Part shown: piece by piece, positions 25,592 through 35,849 of the stretch
How positions within the stretch are numbered: position 1 is the stretch's first letter
Layout: each line of letters starts with the position of its first letter
Assembly (NCBI RefSeq): GCF_042920265.1
Contig: NZ_JBDQZI010000015.1
Span: 1 to 64,000, forward strand
Length of the DNA: 64,000 nt
Direction: 5' to 3'
Source: Lysinibacillus_B sp042920265
Lineage (GTDB): Bacteria; Bacillota; Bacilli; Bacillales_A; Planococcaceae
Notes under the pieces: model-generated
Databases searched by the model: none
What the model was told of the DNA's origin: nothing
What the model saw: only the letters and a program-made list of their open reading frames with translations
Program-made: the position numbers and the translations under genes

Positions 25592-26408
25592 AGTCAATAC
25601 CCACCTTTTCTAGAATTTCATTTAATAATACTTCATACATTTGCAATGCATTCTTATCGTGATGATCTAATTTATTATCTAAATCTAACGGCGTTTTCGT
25701 ATAGCGCTCGATACGGTCACGAGCTTTAATAATATTGTTATACGCAAGCTCACCAAATTCTGTACGAATATCCTCTACAACCTCTTTACGTAGCGTACCT
25801 TGACTAGAGAACAGATAAATAATAACACCAGCAAATTGGACTGGCTTTAGCTGCATAGCCTCCATGATCTTGCCAAGCGTATTTGTTGTGTCCTGAAAGT
25901 CCTTTGCACCGTTAAGAGAAGAAGTTTCGCACTTCACTACACCGATTGCATAATCAGAAGCAGCTAATGCATTCTTTGTGTATGTATTTTGTGTTGGCGG
26001 TGTATCCCAAATAATAAAGTCATAATCACCTTCAATTTCACTTACTAGTTTACGTAAGTAGAAGTTGAACGCTGGATGCTTTTCATCACCTAACATTTTA
26101 TAAAGGAAAATATCAATACCATCTAAATCCTTACCGTTCGGAATAATATCTACGTTCTCACTTAACGGAAGAATAGCAGAACGGAAATCTTGATTTACGA
26201 TTGCATCTTGAATCGTTGGTGTATTTTCATTTAATAAATGTAACTTATTGAATGTATTAATCAGCCAATGCGTACTATTTGCTTGCTTGTCCATATCAAT
26301 TAAAAGCACTTTATGACCTCGTAACGATAGTAATAACGTGAATAGATAGGAACACGTACTTTTACCGACGCCACCCTTTTGGTTACCGAAAACCATCTTA
26401 ATTGCCAT
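25554..26408 (-). CDS. parA: ParA-type partition ATPase
   Basis: 284 residues with the deviant Walker A of the ParA/MinD class (KGGVGKST, near residue 11), the switch LIDMDKQAN, and WDTPPTQN. These ATPases pattern on the nucleoid and move plasmids with a ParB-like partner. No N-terminal helix-turn-helix is present, so it is a type Ib-like ParA. AGGAGG lies ten bases before the ATG. It gives the element a second partition system besides the ParM-like actin. Confidence 0.85.
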   Translation of the reverse strand: MAIKMVFGNQKGGVGKSTCSYLFTLLLSLRGHKVLLIDMDKQANSTHWLINTFNKLHLLNENTPTIQDAIVNQDFRSAILPLSENVDIIPNGKDLDGIDIFLYKMLGDEKHPAFNFYLRKLVSEIEGDYDFIIWDTPPTQNTYTKNALAASDYAIGVVKCETSSLNGAKDFQDTTNTLGKIMEAMQLKPVQFAGVIIYLFSSQGTLRKEVVEDIRTEFGELAYNNIIKARDRIERYTKTPLDLDNKLDHHDKNALQMYEVLLNEILEKVGIDYAKGQSKSISIF

Positions 26409-26519
26409 ACGGGGAGTACCTCCTTTGAATTACTTACTCTCTTTATTATATACGATTTGGGTCAAGATTGAAGGTATAAAAATAAAAAAAGATTTTTAGA
26501 AAAAGATATTTTTCTATTA

Positions 26520-26552
26520 TAAAAATAGCCCGAATGGACGATTTGTCCATTC
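26520..26552 (-). terminator. Terminator downstream of dptH / before parA
   Basis: GAATGGAC (26532-26539) pairs with GTCCATTC (26545-26552); on the minus strand GGGC and a T-rich stretch (CTATTTTTATAA) follow. It lies about 150 bases beyond the end of dptH in the direction of dptFGH transcription and would insulate parA. Confidence 0.6.
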
Positions 26553-26704
26553 AGACTTTAATAAGAACATATTCAAGTCGTTTTTTATATAAATAAAGGC
26601 TCTCAGCCAAACTACAGTTGCCACTCCATACTCCATATACTTTGAAATCAGCAGTTAAATTTAGAAAGCATTAATTTTGATGTTAGCTCTAAATACATGT
26701 ATTT

Positions 26705-29700
26705 TTAATAACGCTCAGGTAAAGGTGTAATATTGACAACAATTGTTTTTGGTTTAGACAGCTTGCCATTTGCCTCTAAAATCGGTCCTTGTACAATACA
26801 TTGACCTTTCTTTAAACCTAACAGCTGCTCTTCCCAATACTTTTTGTCTCCCACTTCATTTGCTAATGTATTAGCAATATACGTGACATCTTCATCTGAT
26901 TGTGCAAAATAAATTTTTTGTGATGCATTTTGTAAACGTGCTAGCTCACTCGAATCCATTTGTGCCTTTAAGAATTGTGTAGCAAACCAAGCAGACCAAC
27001 CAAATTTACGCCCTTCTGTCAGCACACGTGCAGATGGTGCTCCCTCTTTATGGTCTAGGTTTTGCGCCTCATCCATAATAACCGGCATTGGCATATGCTT
27101 ATTACCGTTACGGATTGAATAGTTCCATAAATCCCACAAAATAAACTCTGTAATGATAAGCTGTACATCACGCGGATAGCCTGTTAGCTGAATCACAAAG
27201 ACGTCGCCACGCTTGTCGATTAAATCCTTCCAATTAATTGATTCTCCATCCGCAAATGGATTTCGATCAATTAATGGACGAATTTGAGAAAGCGTTTTAA
27301 TCGCTGTACCGGAACCTTCCTCTTCTAGCAAGTCCTTTAGATGCATTAAATTCATCTTCTCATCATAGCGTTCCAGTCCGATTAAAATACGATCATATAG
27401 CATGTTCAACTGCTGAATACCAAGCGTGCTATAGACAGCGGAAAAGACACTTTTAATACGTTCTGCAATATCTGTATTAGATTCTTTTAACTCACGACCA
27501 CTAATCTCACGTACTGTACGAGTAAACGGATTAATCGGTAACTTTTCAAAATAAACGATTCGCTCATTGAATCGCTCCCCTAGCCCACCTAAAAACTCTG
27601 GCTCCAGCTGCGTTTTCGAAAAACCTTCCGTATAATCGATAATAATGCTTGATATGCCTTGACGTGACTTTTCAAGTAATAGACATTGCATAAAATACGT
27701 TTTCCCTTGTCCTGATTTTCCTGAAATCAATAAGTGACGATTCGCTAACTCCGAATGACCATACTCCCAATAAATTTCTTTATTTGAGTTGACAGCTGTA
27801 CCAATTTTTATACGGATATCCTCTAATTTTGGTAGTACATTTCCCTGCACTTCCATATTTGGCTCCTCTTTTACTAGCTCACTAGTTTCTAGCTCTTCCA
27901 TTGTAGCAGCCACTTCATCAATCAGATCATTTCCTACTTCTATAATCTCAAGCTGTGGTGATGGAGGTGTAACAATCTCAATTTCTACCTCTTTTGAATC
28001 TTTTATAGATTGGGAAGAATGTTCCGGCTCTTCAACAACTTCCTCTGAAGCATCTTCATCTTTTTGAACAGGTACCACTCTAGCTACTACAGCTCCAGAC
28101 GCATCGTATTGATTTTTTAAGAAACGATCTTTTATAAAATCTGTTTCCTCCTCATGTAGCCAATGACAAATATCCACCATCGCTTTGACAATACCATTAA
28201 ATCCATCCTCTAACGAGAACTCAATCACATTAATCCACTGCTCATCTAAATAAGACGAACGCGCTGTACAATCTGTACGGAATGAAATGATCGCACCTTC
28301 TCCGATATGTGAATGCAAGTGGTCTGTAATTTTGAAATCAAGCTTCACAAGCTTTTCAACGACTTCACTTGCCAAGGCATAATCTTTTTCAGGCCAAATA
28401 TCACCCTGTACCATTTTGTTTGCATTGGCAATAAGCAGCTGCACAAAGAAGTTTTTATAAAACTTTTCTTTAAATGTTCCAGCATAGTCTTTTACTAATG
28501 CACTTAGCAGAACCTTTTTCGTCTGCATTACTTGGGCTTTCGCTTTGGCAATGACATTGTTATTATTTACACCGATTTTCACTTCAACTGGATAGAAATG
28601 AATGTATAGTTGCTCATCACTTGTTTCTAAGCCAATTAATAGCAGGTCATCACTGGTTGGCCCTTGAATGCCTAGATTTTTCGCTGAGAAAATTCCCTCT
28701 GCCTTCGATAAATTAAAGACGCCAGCAACGCGTAAAATTTCCTCTAATGAAATCGGAATCCATTTAATGTTCGGATGATCTAAATACGCCAGCACATATT
28801 TAATAGCAGAAATGATGCTTAGCTTTTCACGATCTGCATAACCCTTTGTGCCAATAATGCGGAGCAGCCATTCTCCGTTAAAAGTATTAAACGCTTGAAT
28901 CGTGTTTTTAATATTATTTTCTGTTCCTTCTATTCCTTTGTTGTGCAAAAATTCTTCTATCACTTTGTAATACTGGTCTGATTTATTTGTCACTGTAATG
29001 GCATCGAACTTGTTAGAAGACGTGTACTGGTCACTATAGTGAATGACTACAATATCATTGTTGAAGTTTTTGAAAAACTCAAGGTCTACTGTCGGGTCGA
29101 TAAATGTTACCCAATGTGAATGATCAAAAATTTCAAGTAGCGTTGTTTCATCAGTCGTGTTGACACGAGATAACACGGTATTCCCTTTTACATAAGAGTC
29201 ATTTCCCTCATTACGCGAGTTCGCAATAACCTCATTTACATAGTAAGCCGTTCTAATTAAATAATCGTCCGCTTCTATCAAATAATTTTTGATACCGAAT
29301 CCCGATTTATAAGTTTCTGCATCACGCATTGCCGGCACACTTGCATAAAGACCTGACAATGCCACATCCGATTTCATTTCATGCATTGACTGCATGGCAG
29401 AGCTTTCTTGAGCATGCATTTTATAAAACGTAATGTGTGCATAACGTAAATCCCATTTTTGCTCCTGGCTTGTTCTACGATAGAAGAATAAACTTTCACG
29501 TAACACTTTTAGCACAACATCAGCTTCTACATCTTTTATTTTCTTAATTTGGGTCAGCTTCGTATAGTCGATAACTTCCTCTACAGTTGTTAACTGTGCA
29601 AACTTTTCAAAGGCACTATTTACTTGAGATTCTTTATAAAGCGTTACTTCAATCGATTTCACCGATTGAGCACCTTTCGTTTTCACCTCATGTAAGATGA

Positions 29701-32008
29701 AATTCAAAATCCCAATTAATACTTCATAATCATCCGGTAAATTCATCACGTTAATCAAAATCGGTGCTTTAGACGTTTGTGTAAATAAATAGCCGAAGTG
29801 TTCTTTAAATTGCTTAATTTTATCGGTAATCACCTTTGACAAATATTGAACAGAATCCGATGCTGTCACTTGATTTACAGATTTAAATACGAGCCATTCT
29901 GGTGCATCATCCTGATACTGCGGTCGGTATAACTCGCCTTTCTCAAGGAATGGTAACAATGCTTCTGGTGTCAGACGATTTAAAATAACATTATCCATTT
30001 CCTCATTACCTAGCTGCTCATACACCTTTAATTTATATGCAACCATCAATGGATGAAACGGTGTCATATAGACTATATCATTTGCTTCTATTGTTCCTAA
30101 CCGATATAGGCTAACACCCTTTTTCCCAGCCGGCACACCATTTTGGAAAGCCTCTACCTCTTTATGATACGCCTCTAAATAGTCTCTTCCTCGCTGAGCA
30201 TACTCGGCTGAAACGTGTGTTAAGCTTGAAATCATCGTCGGTGTAATAAAGTAAGATAAAAATCGGCTGTATGCCTCTCTTAGCTCTTCGCCTAGCTCCA
30301 ATGTTTCGGAAACTAACACCCCCGACTGCAATTTCGCAAATCGCATACCTTCCTTTAGCCATTTATATTCCCACTCGAAAAACTCTTGATAGCTGCTTTG
30401 CATGTAATATTCTCGGTGGTTGTGTGTCAGACGATTTAGCTCTTTAATCCACGTCATATCAAGCATGCTTTCGCGTACAAGCTTCCAAATACGTGCGCCT
30501 TGAATCGGTGTAGAATCTATTAACTCACTATCAATGCGAATCGGAATAACTGACTCCTGAACCTTTGCTGAAAAGGTCAATGCATCTTCTTCATCAAATA
30601 GGCTTGGATCAATCGTTATAATCGTCTTGCCAAGCTCCTCCATTGATAACATAGCTTCATTCATTGTTAAGTCTATATTGGTAATCGGATAATTCGTACC
30701 GAATGACAATCTTCCTGCCGTTGCCTTTAAAACTAACGCTTTCTTTTTAGCATCTACGCCATAGCTTGAGCTTGACGCTTCAAATAAGTACGAGCCAATC
30801 GGTAGCACACAAATATTAAACTCCGCTCCTAAAGAAACTTTATTATCATGCTCATAATTAAACTTCACAAACGCAGGCTGCACGTCGTTTGGCGTAATCT
30901 TTACGTGAATCGTTGAATTTTTCACCTCAATCTCCGCTGGTCCTAAATATTTGTCAGGATTAGAAAGAAACTCTTTCCTTAATGTTTTAGCAGCACCTTC
31001 AAGCTCAAACTTGATGACTAGCTTTACTTCCTGCTCCTTCATCGGATTAAAGACGATGATGTTACGCTTTCTTTTACCAGCTGCTGAGTCTGATTTAGGC
31101 TTGTCCCAAACTACTAGGCCATTGTCTGCTGAAACTTTCTCATATGTGACTTTTACAGCTTTATTGTGCTCAATAAATTTTTTGTGCTCTTTTTGAATTT
31201 CGGTATACGGTTTTATTTCCCAGCCTTCTTCTTGCATTTTTTTCGCAAAATCAGCGTTGAATTTTTTTTGTAGTTGCTCTTCTGTATCGTTAAATTCATT
31301 TGCTTGGCTGACGAAGTCATACATTTCTCGGTTTTCTTGAATTCTATTTTTCAAATTTTTACCAGAGTATGTCGGAAGCTCAGGGTCCATAAACATACCA
31401 AGCTCTTTATAGTCATCCTGATCGATTTTGCCCTTTTCTAAAATCGTTAAAATTTCTTCAAATTCAAAAATCGATAGCTTCATAAACTGATAATCTTGCA
31501 GTAACTTTTCAAGATTATCTTCTAAAATTAATTTTTCAGCCTTCCCTAACATACTGTTATGAATTTCTTTTTCTAGTTGATCTGATAATGTTTTTGGATG
31601 CAATGGCATTCCTTCACTTTGCATATCTAAGCTACCACCAGGAATCGTATCAAGCTGCTCTGATACGATACTTATTAACGCCGTATTCTCCCAACCTGGC
31701 TGCTGTTCACTTACTAAGTTACGAATTAACGCTAAATAATCCGTTTTGACAACTTCGTCCGTATTTGCAATGACAATTTTAATATCACCAAAGGCTAAAG
31801 AAAATGTTTCATAGCCCGCGCCTTGCTCATGCATATACGTAAAGTTGCTTACTTTATCTGGTTGAACTGTTTTTAAGGCTGTTACCATATCAAGCACTTC
31901 CTGCAAAGTGTCTAGCCTTAAAAAATACCTGTTGCCTCGTTGGATTTCTGTTTGATCCCAATAGGCGATTAATTCATTTGCGATATAATTATAAAATTGG
32001 TTTGACAT
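26705..32008 (-). CDS. dptH: DptH, phosphorothioate-dependent restriction ATPase
   Basis: About 1767 residues, typical of DptH. The C-terminal quarter is a HerA/VirB4-like ATPase with Walker A SGKSGQGKT (about residue 1430) and Walker B PVIMDEAQN; the long N-terminal part is family-specific and the stretch near 1335-1395 is an acidic linker. DptF, DptG and DptH together restrict DNA that lacks phosphorothioate marks. It overlaps the end of dptG by 20 bases. I use the ATG at 32008 (MSNQFYNY), preceded by GGTGAT, instead of the longest frame at 32029. Confidence 0.9.
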   Translation of the reverse strand: MSNQFYNYIANELIAYWDQTEIQRGNRYFLRLDTLQEVLDMVTALKTVQPDKVSNFTYMHEQGAGYETFSLAFGDIKIVIANTDEVVKTDYLALIRNLVSEQQPGWENTALISIVSEQLDTIPGGSLDMQSEGMPLHPKTLSDQLEKEIHNSMLGKAEKLILEDNLEKLLQDYQFMKLSIFEFEEILTILEKGKIDQDDYKELGMFMDPELPTYSGKNLKNRIQENREMYDFVSQANEFNDTEEQLQKKFNADFAKKMQEEGWEIKPYTEIQKEHKKFIEHNKAVKVTYEKVSADNGLVVWDKPKSDSAAGKRKRNIIVFNPMKEQEVKLVIKFELEGAAKTLRKEFLSNPDKYLGPAEIEVKNSTIHVKITPNDVQPAFVKFNYEHDNKVSLGAEFNICVLPIGSYLFEASSSSYGVDAKKKALVLKATAGRLSFGTNYPITNIDLTMNEAMLSMEELGKTIITIDPSLFDEEDALTFSAKVQESVIPIRIDSELIDSTPIQGARIWKLVRESMLDMTWIKELNRLTHNHREYYMQSSYQEFFEWEYKWLKEGMRFAKLQSGVLVSETLELGEELREAYSRFLSYFITPTMISSLTHVSAEYAQRGRDYLEAYHKEVEAFQNGVPAGKKGVSLYRLGTIEANDIVYMTPFHPLMVAYKLKVYEQLGNEEMDNVILNRLTPEALLPFLEKGELYRPQYQDDAPEWLVFKSVNQVTASDSVQYLSKVITDKIKQFKEHFGYLFTQTSKAPILINVMNLPDDYEVLIGILNFILHEVKTKGAQSVKSIEVTLYKESQVNSAFEKFAQLTTVEEVIDYTKLTQIKKIKDVEADVVLKVLRESLFFYRRTSQEQKWDLRYAHITFYKMHAQESSAMQSMHEMKSDVALSGLYASVPAMRDAETYKSGFGIKNYLIEADDYLIRTAYYVNEVIANSRNEGNDSYVKGNTVLSRVNTTDETTLLEIFDHSHWVTFIDPTVDLEFFKNFNNDIVVIHYSDQYTSSNKFDAITVTNKSDQYYKVIEEFLHNKGIEGTENNIKNTIQAFNTFNGEWLLRIIGTKGYADREKLSIISAIKYVLAYLDHPNIKWIPISLEEILRVAGVFNLSKAEGIFSAKNLGIQGPTSDDLLLIGLETSDEQLYIHFYPVEVKIGVNNNNVIAKAKAQVMQTKKVLLSALVKDYAGTFKEKFYKNFFVQLLIANANKMVQGDIWPEKDYALASEVVEKLVKLDFKITDHLHSHIGEGAIISFRTDCTARSSYLDEQWINVIEFSLEDGFNGIVKAMVDICHWLHEEETDFIKDRFLKNQYDASGAVVARVVPVQKDEDASEEVVEEPEHSSQSIKDSKEVEIEIVTPPSPQLEIIEVGNDLIDEVAATMEELETSELVKEEPNMEVQGNVLPKLEDIRIKIGTAVNSNKEIYWEYGHSELANRHLLISGKSGQGKTYFMQCLLLEKSRQGISSIIIDYTEGFSKTQLEPEFLGGLGERFNERIVYFEKLPINPFTRTVREISGRELKESNTDIAERIKSVFSAVYSTLGIQQLNMLYDRILIGLERYDEKMNLMHLKDLLEEEGSGTAIKTLSQIRPLIDRNPFADGESINWKDLIDKRGDVFVIQLTGYPRDVQLIITEFILWDLWNYSIRNGNKHMPMPVIMDEAQNLDHKEGAPSARVLTEGRKFGWSAWFATQFLKAQMDSSELARLQNASQKIYFAQSDEDVTYIANTLANEVGDKKYWEEQLLGLKKGQCIVQGPILEANGKLSKPKTIVVNITPLPERY

Positions 32009-33413
32009 ATTGAGCATCACCACTATCACTTTTTTTGTCTAAAATATTATGATTGTTAAATAACGTTATGATTTCCTCGATGGAATGTCGGTCGAATGCA
32101 ATACCGCGCTTCTCAAATTCTTTTAGCAACGTTTTAAATGGCATACGCCCGTCCTTCACAATAACAGCCGTCATCATCATTAAGAAATCATGGTTAATAT
32201 TTAATAAATAACCTAAACTACCTCGCTGCTTTAAAAATACACCTAGACCTAAATTTTCGATTGAACGACCGTATTCTTTTCTTGCATCATCATTCATTCG
32301 ATCTTTCACCAATGCTAACAATACTTCAAATAACTCTTCTGCTGTATTTGGTAATTCACTTGTAGGTCGTTCCTCTGGATTTCTATAAGACCAATTAATA
32401 TAGTCCTTCACCCATTCCTTTAGCTCCTGTACAAACTGTTGTTTACCATTTTCACCTCGTGACTCCACATCATGAAGCAACTGGTGATAACTACGTACCT
32501 CATAGCCTGCATCTTTATCTTTATTAAATATGTTGTAGCTTAAAGAACGCAATACAAATTCATGTGAGAATAAATTAATCGCATTATCTTTTACTACTTT
32601 GAATCCTTTAAAATCATCGGCAACTGGTCGCTTCTTTCTAACTGCTTCCCAATCTAGTGCAAAGTACAACGGATGTGCTTCCTCGAATGTACCTTGTGCC
32701 ATCTTTTCAAGTTGTACAACGCCTTGACATACGTACATGAATGCATAATAATGTAAAAACATTTCGAAATTGGCGATAAAAAATTCCTTATGCTTTACTA
32801 AAAATTGAATATCTTGCTGGAATAGCTTTGTAAAATTAGGGAACAGGTTCGAATACTGTCTTTTAGGAGCAGTCTTTTTCTCTTCTACTAACTGGTCGAT
32901 TTCTTTAATAATTAGTCGTGTTAAAATATCGTCTGTTTCCTTATTTTTAAAGATATTTTTAATCTCCTCATTGTCCCCAATAAATACACTCGCAATGAAC
33001 TCTGCTAAGTGATTAATTTCTGTTTGACCCGCTTCACTTTTCCCTATGAAATTATATAAATACGTATGTACAACTTTCATCTGTTGATCGCTAAATAAAT
33101 ACGTATCAATTAATCTTAAGAAGTTTACTCTTGCCACATCATCCGGGAATTCTACTTCTTTTGTCCCAGCAATAAATTCACTCAATTTATTAGCCCCTTC
33201 AAAATAATAAAAATCCAATTCCTCAAGTTTACGTGGTTGTAAGTCATAATGTGTAATATTTCTTGCTAGCTCACTGATTACTATTTTAAAATTCCCTTGA
33301 AGATATTTCGTTTTCTTCGTTGTAAAAGGAAATAAGTAACTAGGCTTATTTAATGTATGTACAACACCACTAGGTAGATGTTGCTCGGCATTTATGTGTA
33401 AAATTTTATCCAT
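31989..33413 (-). CDS. dptG: DptG, restriction component of the Dnd system
   Basis: 474 residues, between dptF and dptH in the fixed order of the restriction operon. No enzymatic motif is visible; it is largely helical, as expected for DptG. The C-terminal part (LLKEFEKRGIAFDRHSIEE) looks like a winged-helix module. The ATG lies six bases after AAGGTGGAG formed by the last codons of dptF, so translation is coupled. Identification rests mainly on operon position and size. Confidence 0.8.
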   Translation of the reverse strand: MDKILHINAEQHLPSGVVHTLNKPSYLFPFTTKKTKYLQGNFKIVISELARNITHYDLQPRKLEELDFYYFEGANKLSEFIAGTKEVEFPDDVARVNFLRLIDTYLFSDQQMKVVHTYLYNFIGKSEAGQTEINHLAEFIASVFIGDNEEIKNIFKNKETDDILTRLIIKEIDQLVEEKKTAPKRQYSNLFPNFTKLFQQDIQFLVKHKEFFIANFEMFLHYYAFMYVCQGVVQLEKMAQGTFEEAHPLYFALDWEAVRKKRPVADDFKGFKVVKDNAINLFSHEFVLRSLSYNIFNKDKDAGYEVRSYHQLLHDVESRGENGKQQFVQELKEWVKDYINWSYRNPEERPTSELPNTAEELFEVLLALVKDRMNDDARKEYGRSIENLGLGVFLKQRGSLGYLLNINHDFLMMMTAVIVKDGRMPFKTLLKEFEKRGIAFDRHSIEEIITLFNNHNILDKKSDSGDAQYVKPIL

Positions 33414-33416
33414 TTG

Positions 33417-35693
33417 CTACTCCACCTTTTCAAATACATAGCCATCGAATTCATCATATTTCAATCGATATTTCATACTCTCATCCTGGAAGTTAAATAA
33501 TAGCTCGTTTTGCTTTTCCCCAAACAGCATAATCTTACCTAAAAACTCAACAAACGTTGTTGCATCTTCCTCATCCCTCTTATTTGGACGATAGCCGTTT
33601 GTCACTTTTTTTAGCAGTTGGTACAACACAAAATCGATATCTAATAGCTCCCATTTACTTTTCGAATTGTTATAATACTTTACTGTAATAGACGGCTTAA
33701 ACGACTGTAGCTTCAGACCTGGCAAAGCTTCCAATTGATCCGCTGCTGGATTTAGTCTTAATTTTTGCGCAATCGTTTTTTCACCTTCTAAACACTCTAA
33801 ATTGATATAGTCGTTCATCGGCGAGCCCTTCCAACTGAAAATAGCGAACTTCAGCTCTTTATAAAACGTTCTAACTTCGGACATTTCTTTTTTATTGAAT
33901 GCATACAAATATTCCACATATTCATCATAGACAGTATTTCGAATATTTTTGGCAAAATGCGCATCTGTTAAATACAAAATCGCGATTAAATTTTCTACAA
34001 ATAAGTCAAACGATTCTTTAATAAGCTCTGCTTCATTTGCAAACGGCATCAACCATTCTTTTGCACAATCTACATGTACTTTTTGATTTAAAAGTTCTTC
34101 CCAATTTGACAATGTATTTAACGTCACGAGCAATTCATCAATTGCACTTGTACGTGAATGAATTGGGTTTAACTGTCCAATCACATCTAATAGCTGTGAG
34201 CGACCTTTACTCTGGAATAACATATTCGGTAAAGTCTTTGTCAGCTTGTCGTATTCATTGTGCGTACGATATGTACCATCCTCTACTTCATTTGGCAAAA
34301 TTAAATCCGCGATAAAATTTAAATAATGACGCGATGACAAATTAATTTTGTACTGAATAATCGCCTGCACGACAAGATTGATAATTTGCTCCTGTACAAA
34401 TTCATCTGATAAAAATTGATAATTTTCATGGATAATCGTTTGTCTGTTTTCTCCAATGTCCCTCAAATAGGCTGCGTAAAACGGATTTTCATCTGATTTA
34501 TCACAAATCTTTTTCAAAATTGATGATAAATAATTCGACTCCGCCCCTGAAGCCGTTAATTCGTATACTTGATAATCTGCAAACGAAACAATATCAAACG
34601 TGTTGTCTGCTGCATGCGTTAATATTTTAGGCGTAAATAAACCGCTTTCCTCAACAAACTTTTTCAACTTATTGTACGTATAAGTGGAATGTTCATGGTT
34701 AATAAAGTTATGCAGAACGCCTAAGTTAATCGCAATAATCACTTTCTCTGTCGTTTCATCAAAATGCTGGTCCGAAAAGTTTTTCAAAATTTCTTCTAAT
34801 GTCTCTAACGCCGTTTTATTGGGTGAAAAACTTTCTGTAGCGTCATTGTAAATTGTGTATCCCTCAATCAAATCTTTTCGTTCACGATTTAAATAGGCTA
34901 GTAAATGTGATTTTCCGTCCCCTACGCTACCACAAAGTAAAATTAAATTACTGCTTGTTTCTTCTTTACGTTGTTGTAATATACTTTCAATCGTACTTTG
35001 AATTGGTCGTGTTACGTGCAAATAATTTTTAAAATCACTAAATGACTGTGCATTTTCAACTGCTTCTGCTGATGAAATATGCAGTCGTGCGATTTCACGC
35101 TCTAAATAGCTGTCGTTTAACAATTCAAGCTGATGCTGCTTGCTTTCGATAGCTTTAAATCCAGGTGTATCTTCCTGCGTGTTTATGACAGGCTGAATTC
35201 TTCCTGAATGTGCCTCAATCATCTTCGCTAATTTGGCTTCCAGCTCTTCTTCAGTCAAAGTTGGCTTCACTTCGGGTGGCTTCGGTACTTCGTAAATCGG
35301 TAGCACCAATTCCTCATGTGTATAAATTTCAAAATACCAAACCGCAATATTGTACATCTCTCTATGAACGAGGTATGCTTTGTTCATATCGCTATATGTC
35401 GCATCATGAGACGCCTTGTTCCCTGCTCGACGAATAATATCAAATGATTGATAAATTTTAGATGTAATGTACTTCTGGTCATATAAAAAATTTATTTTTT
35501 CATTTAAATTGCTGTATGAATGACTGTCTAGCTCCTCAATTTCCCAAACTCGCTTTACAATATCCTCTATATATAAACGCGCTTTTGCAACAGCACCACT
35601 TTGGTCAGAGAAGAAAATCTCCTCCATTTTTTTAGCGCAAAGTGCAGCGTATGGTAAAGAGCTACTTAAGAAACTTAAAAAAGCCTTTTCCAT
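33417..35693 (-). CDS. dptF: DptF, ATPase of the Dnd restriction complex
   Basis: 758 residues. An N-terminal DUF4145-like helical domain (about 1-125, with SHDATYSDMNKA) precedes a P-loop ATPase domain with Walker A CGSVGDGKSH near residue 255. DptF starts the minus-strand restriction operon dptF-dptG-dptH, divergent from dndB across 156 bases. Together with DptG and DptH it senses DNA lacking phosphorothioate and triggers damage. The terminal domain has no nuclease motif that I can see. Confidence 0.85.
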   Translation of the reverse strand: MEKAFLSFLSSSLPYAALCAKKMEEIFFSDQSGAVAKARLYIEDIVKRVWEIEELDSHSYSNLNEKINFLYDQKYITSKIYQSFDIIRRAGNKASHDATYSDMNKAYLVHREMYNIAVWYFEIYTHEELVLPIYEVPKPPEVKPTLTEEELEAKLAKMIEAHSGRIQPVINTQEDTPGFKAIESKQHQLELLNDSYLEREIARLHISSAEAVENAQSFSDFKNYLHVTRPIQSTIESILQQRKEETSSNLILLCGSVGDGKSHLLAYLNRERKDLIEGYTIYNDATESFSPNKTALETLEEILKNFSDQHFDETTEKVIIAINLGVLHNFINHEHSTYTYNKLKKFVEESGLFTPKILTHAADNTFDIVSFADYQVYELTASGAESNYLSSILKKICDKSDENPFYAAYLRDIGENRQTIIHENYQFLSDEFVQEQIINLVVQAIIQYKINLSSRHYLNFIADLILPNEVEDGTYRTHNEYDKLTKTLPNMLFQSKGRSQLLDVIGQLNPIHSRTSAIDELLVTLNTLSNWEELLNQKVHVDCAKEWLMPFANEAELIKESFDLFVENLIAILYLTDAHFAKNIRNTVYDEYVEYLYAFNKKEMSEVRTFYKELKFAIFSWKGSPMNDYINLECLEGEKTIAQKLRLNPAADQLEALPGLKLQSFKPSITVKYYNNSKSKWELLDIDFVLYQLLKKVTNGYRPNKRDEEDATTFVEFLGKIMLFGEKQNELLFNFQDESMKYRLKYDEFDGYVFEKVE

Positions 35694-35808
35694 CTGCTTA
35701 TCAACTCCTCATTTTAAATAATTAGTTCCATTATTACAGAGAATCCCATATTTATCAGCCCTTCTATCCACTTTACACAATAATATTTTCTTATTTTGGC
35801 TACAATGA

Positions 35809-35835
35809 TATAATTTTTATTATTTACGTACGTAA
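35809..35835 (+). promoter_or_regulatory. dndB promoter -10 and palindromic operator candidate
   Basis: A perfect TATAAT (35809-35814) lies about 36 bases before the dndB start; the -35 region is weak. A perfect 12-bp palindrome TTACGTACGTAA (35824-35835) follows where the transcript would begin, ten bases before the ribosome binding site. A repressor bound there would block dndBCDE; DndB is known to regulate the operon in other hosts. Confidence 0.5.
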
Positions 35836-35849
35836 TCGGAGGATTGTTT

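Noticed and set aside
27789..28067. Serine/threonine-rich plus frame within dptH
   Set aside because: Shadow of the acidic linker of DptH on the other strand.
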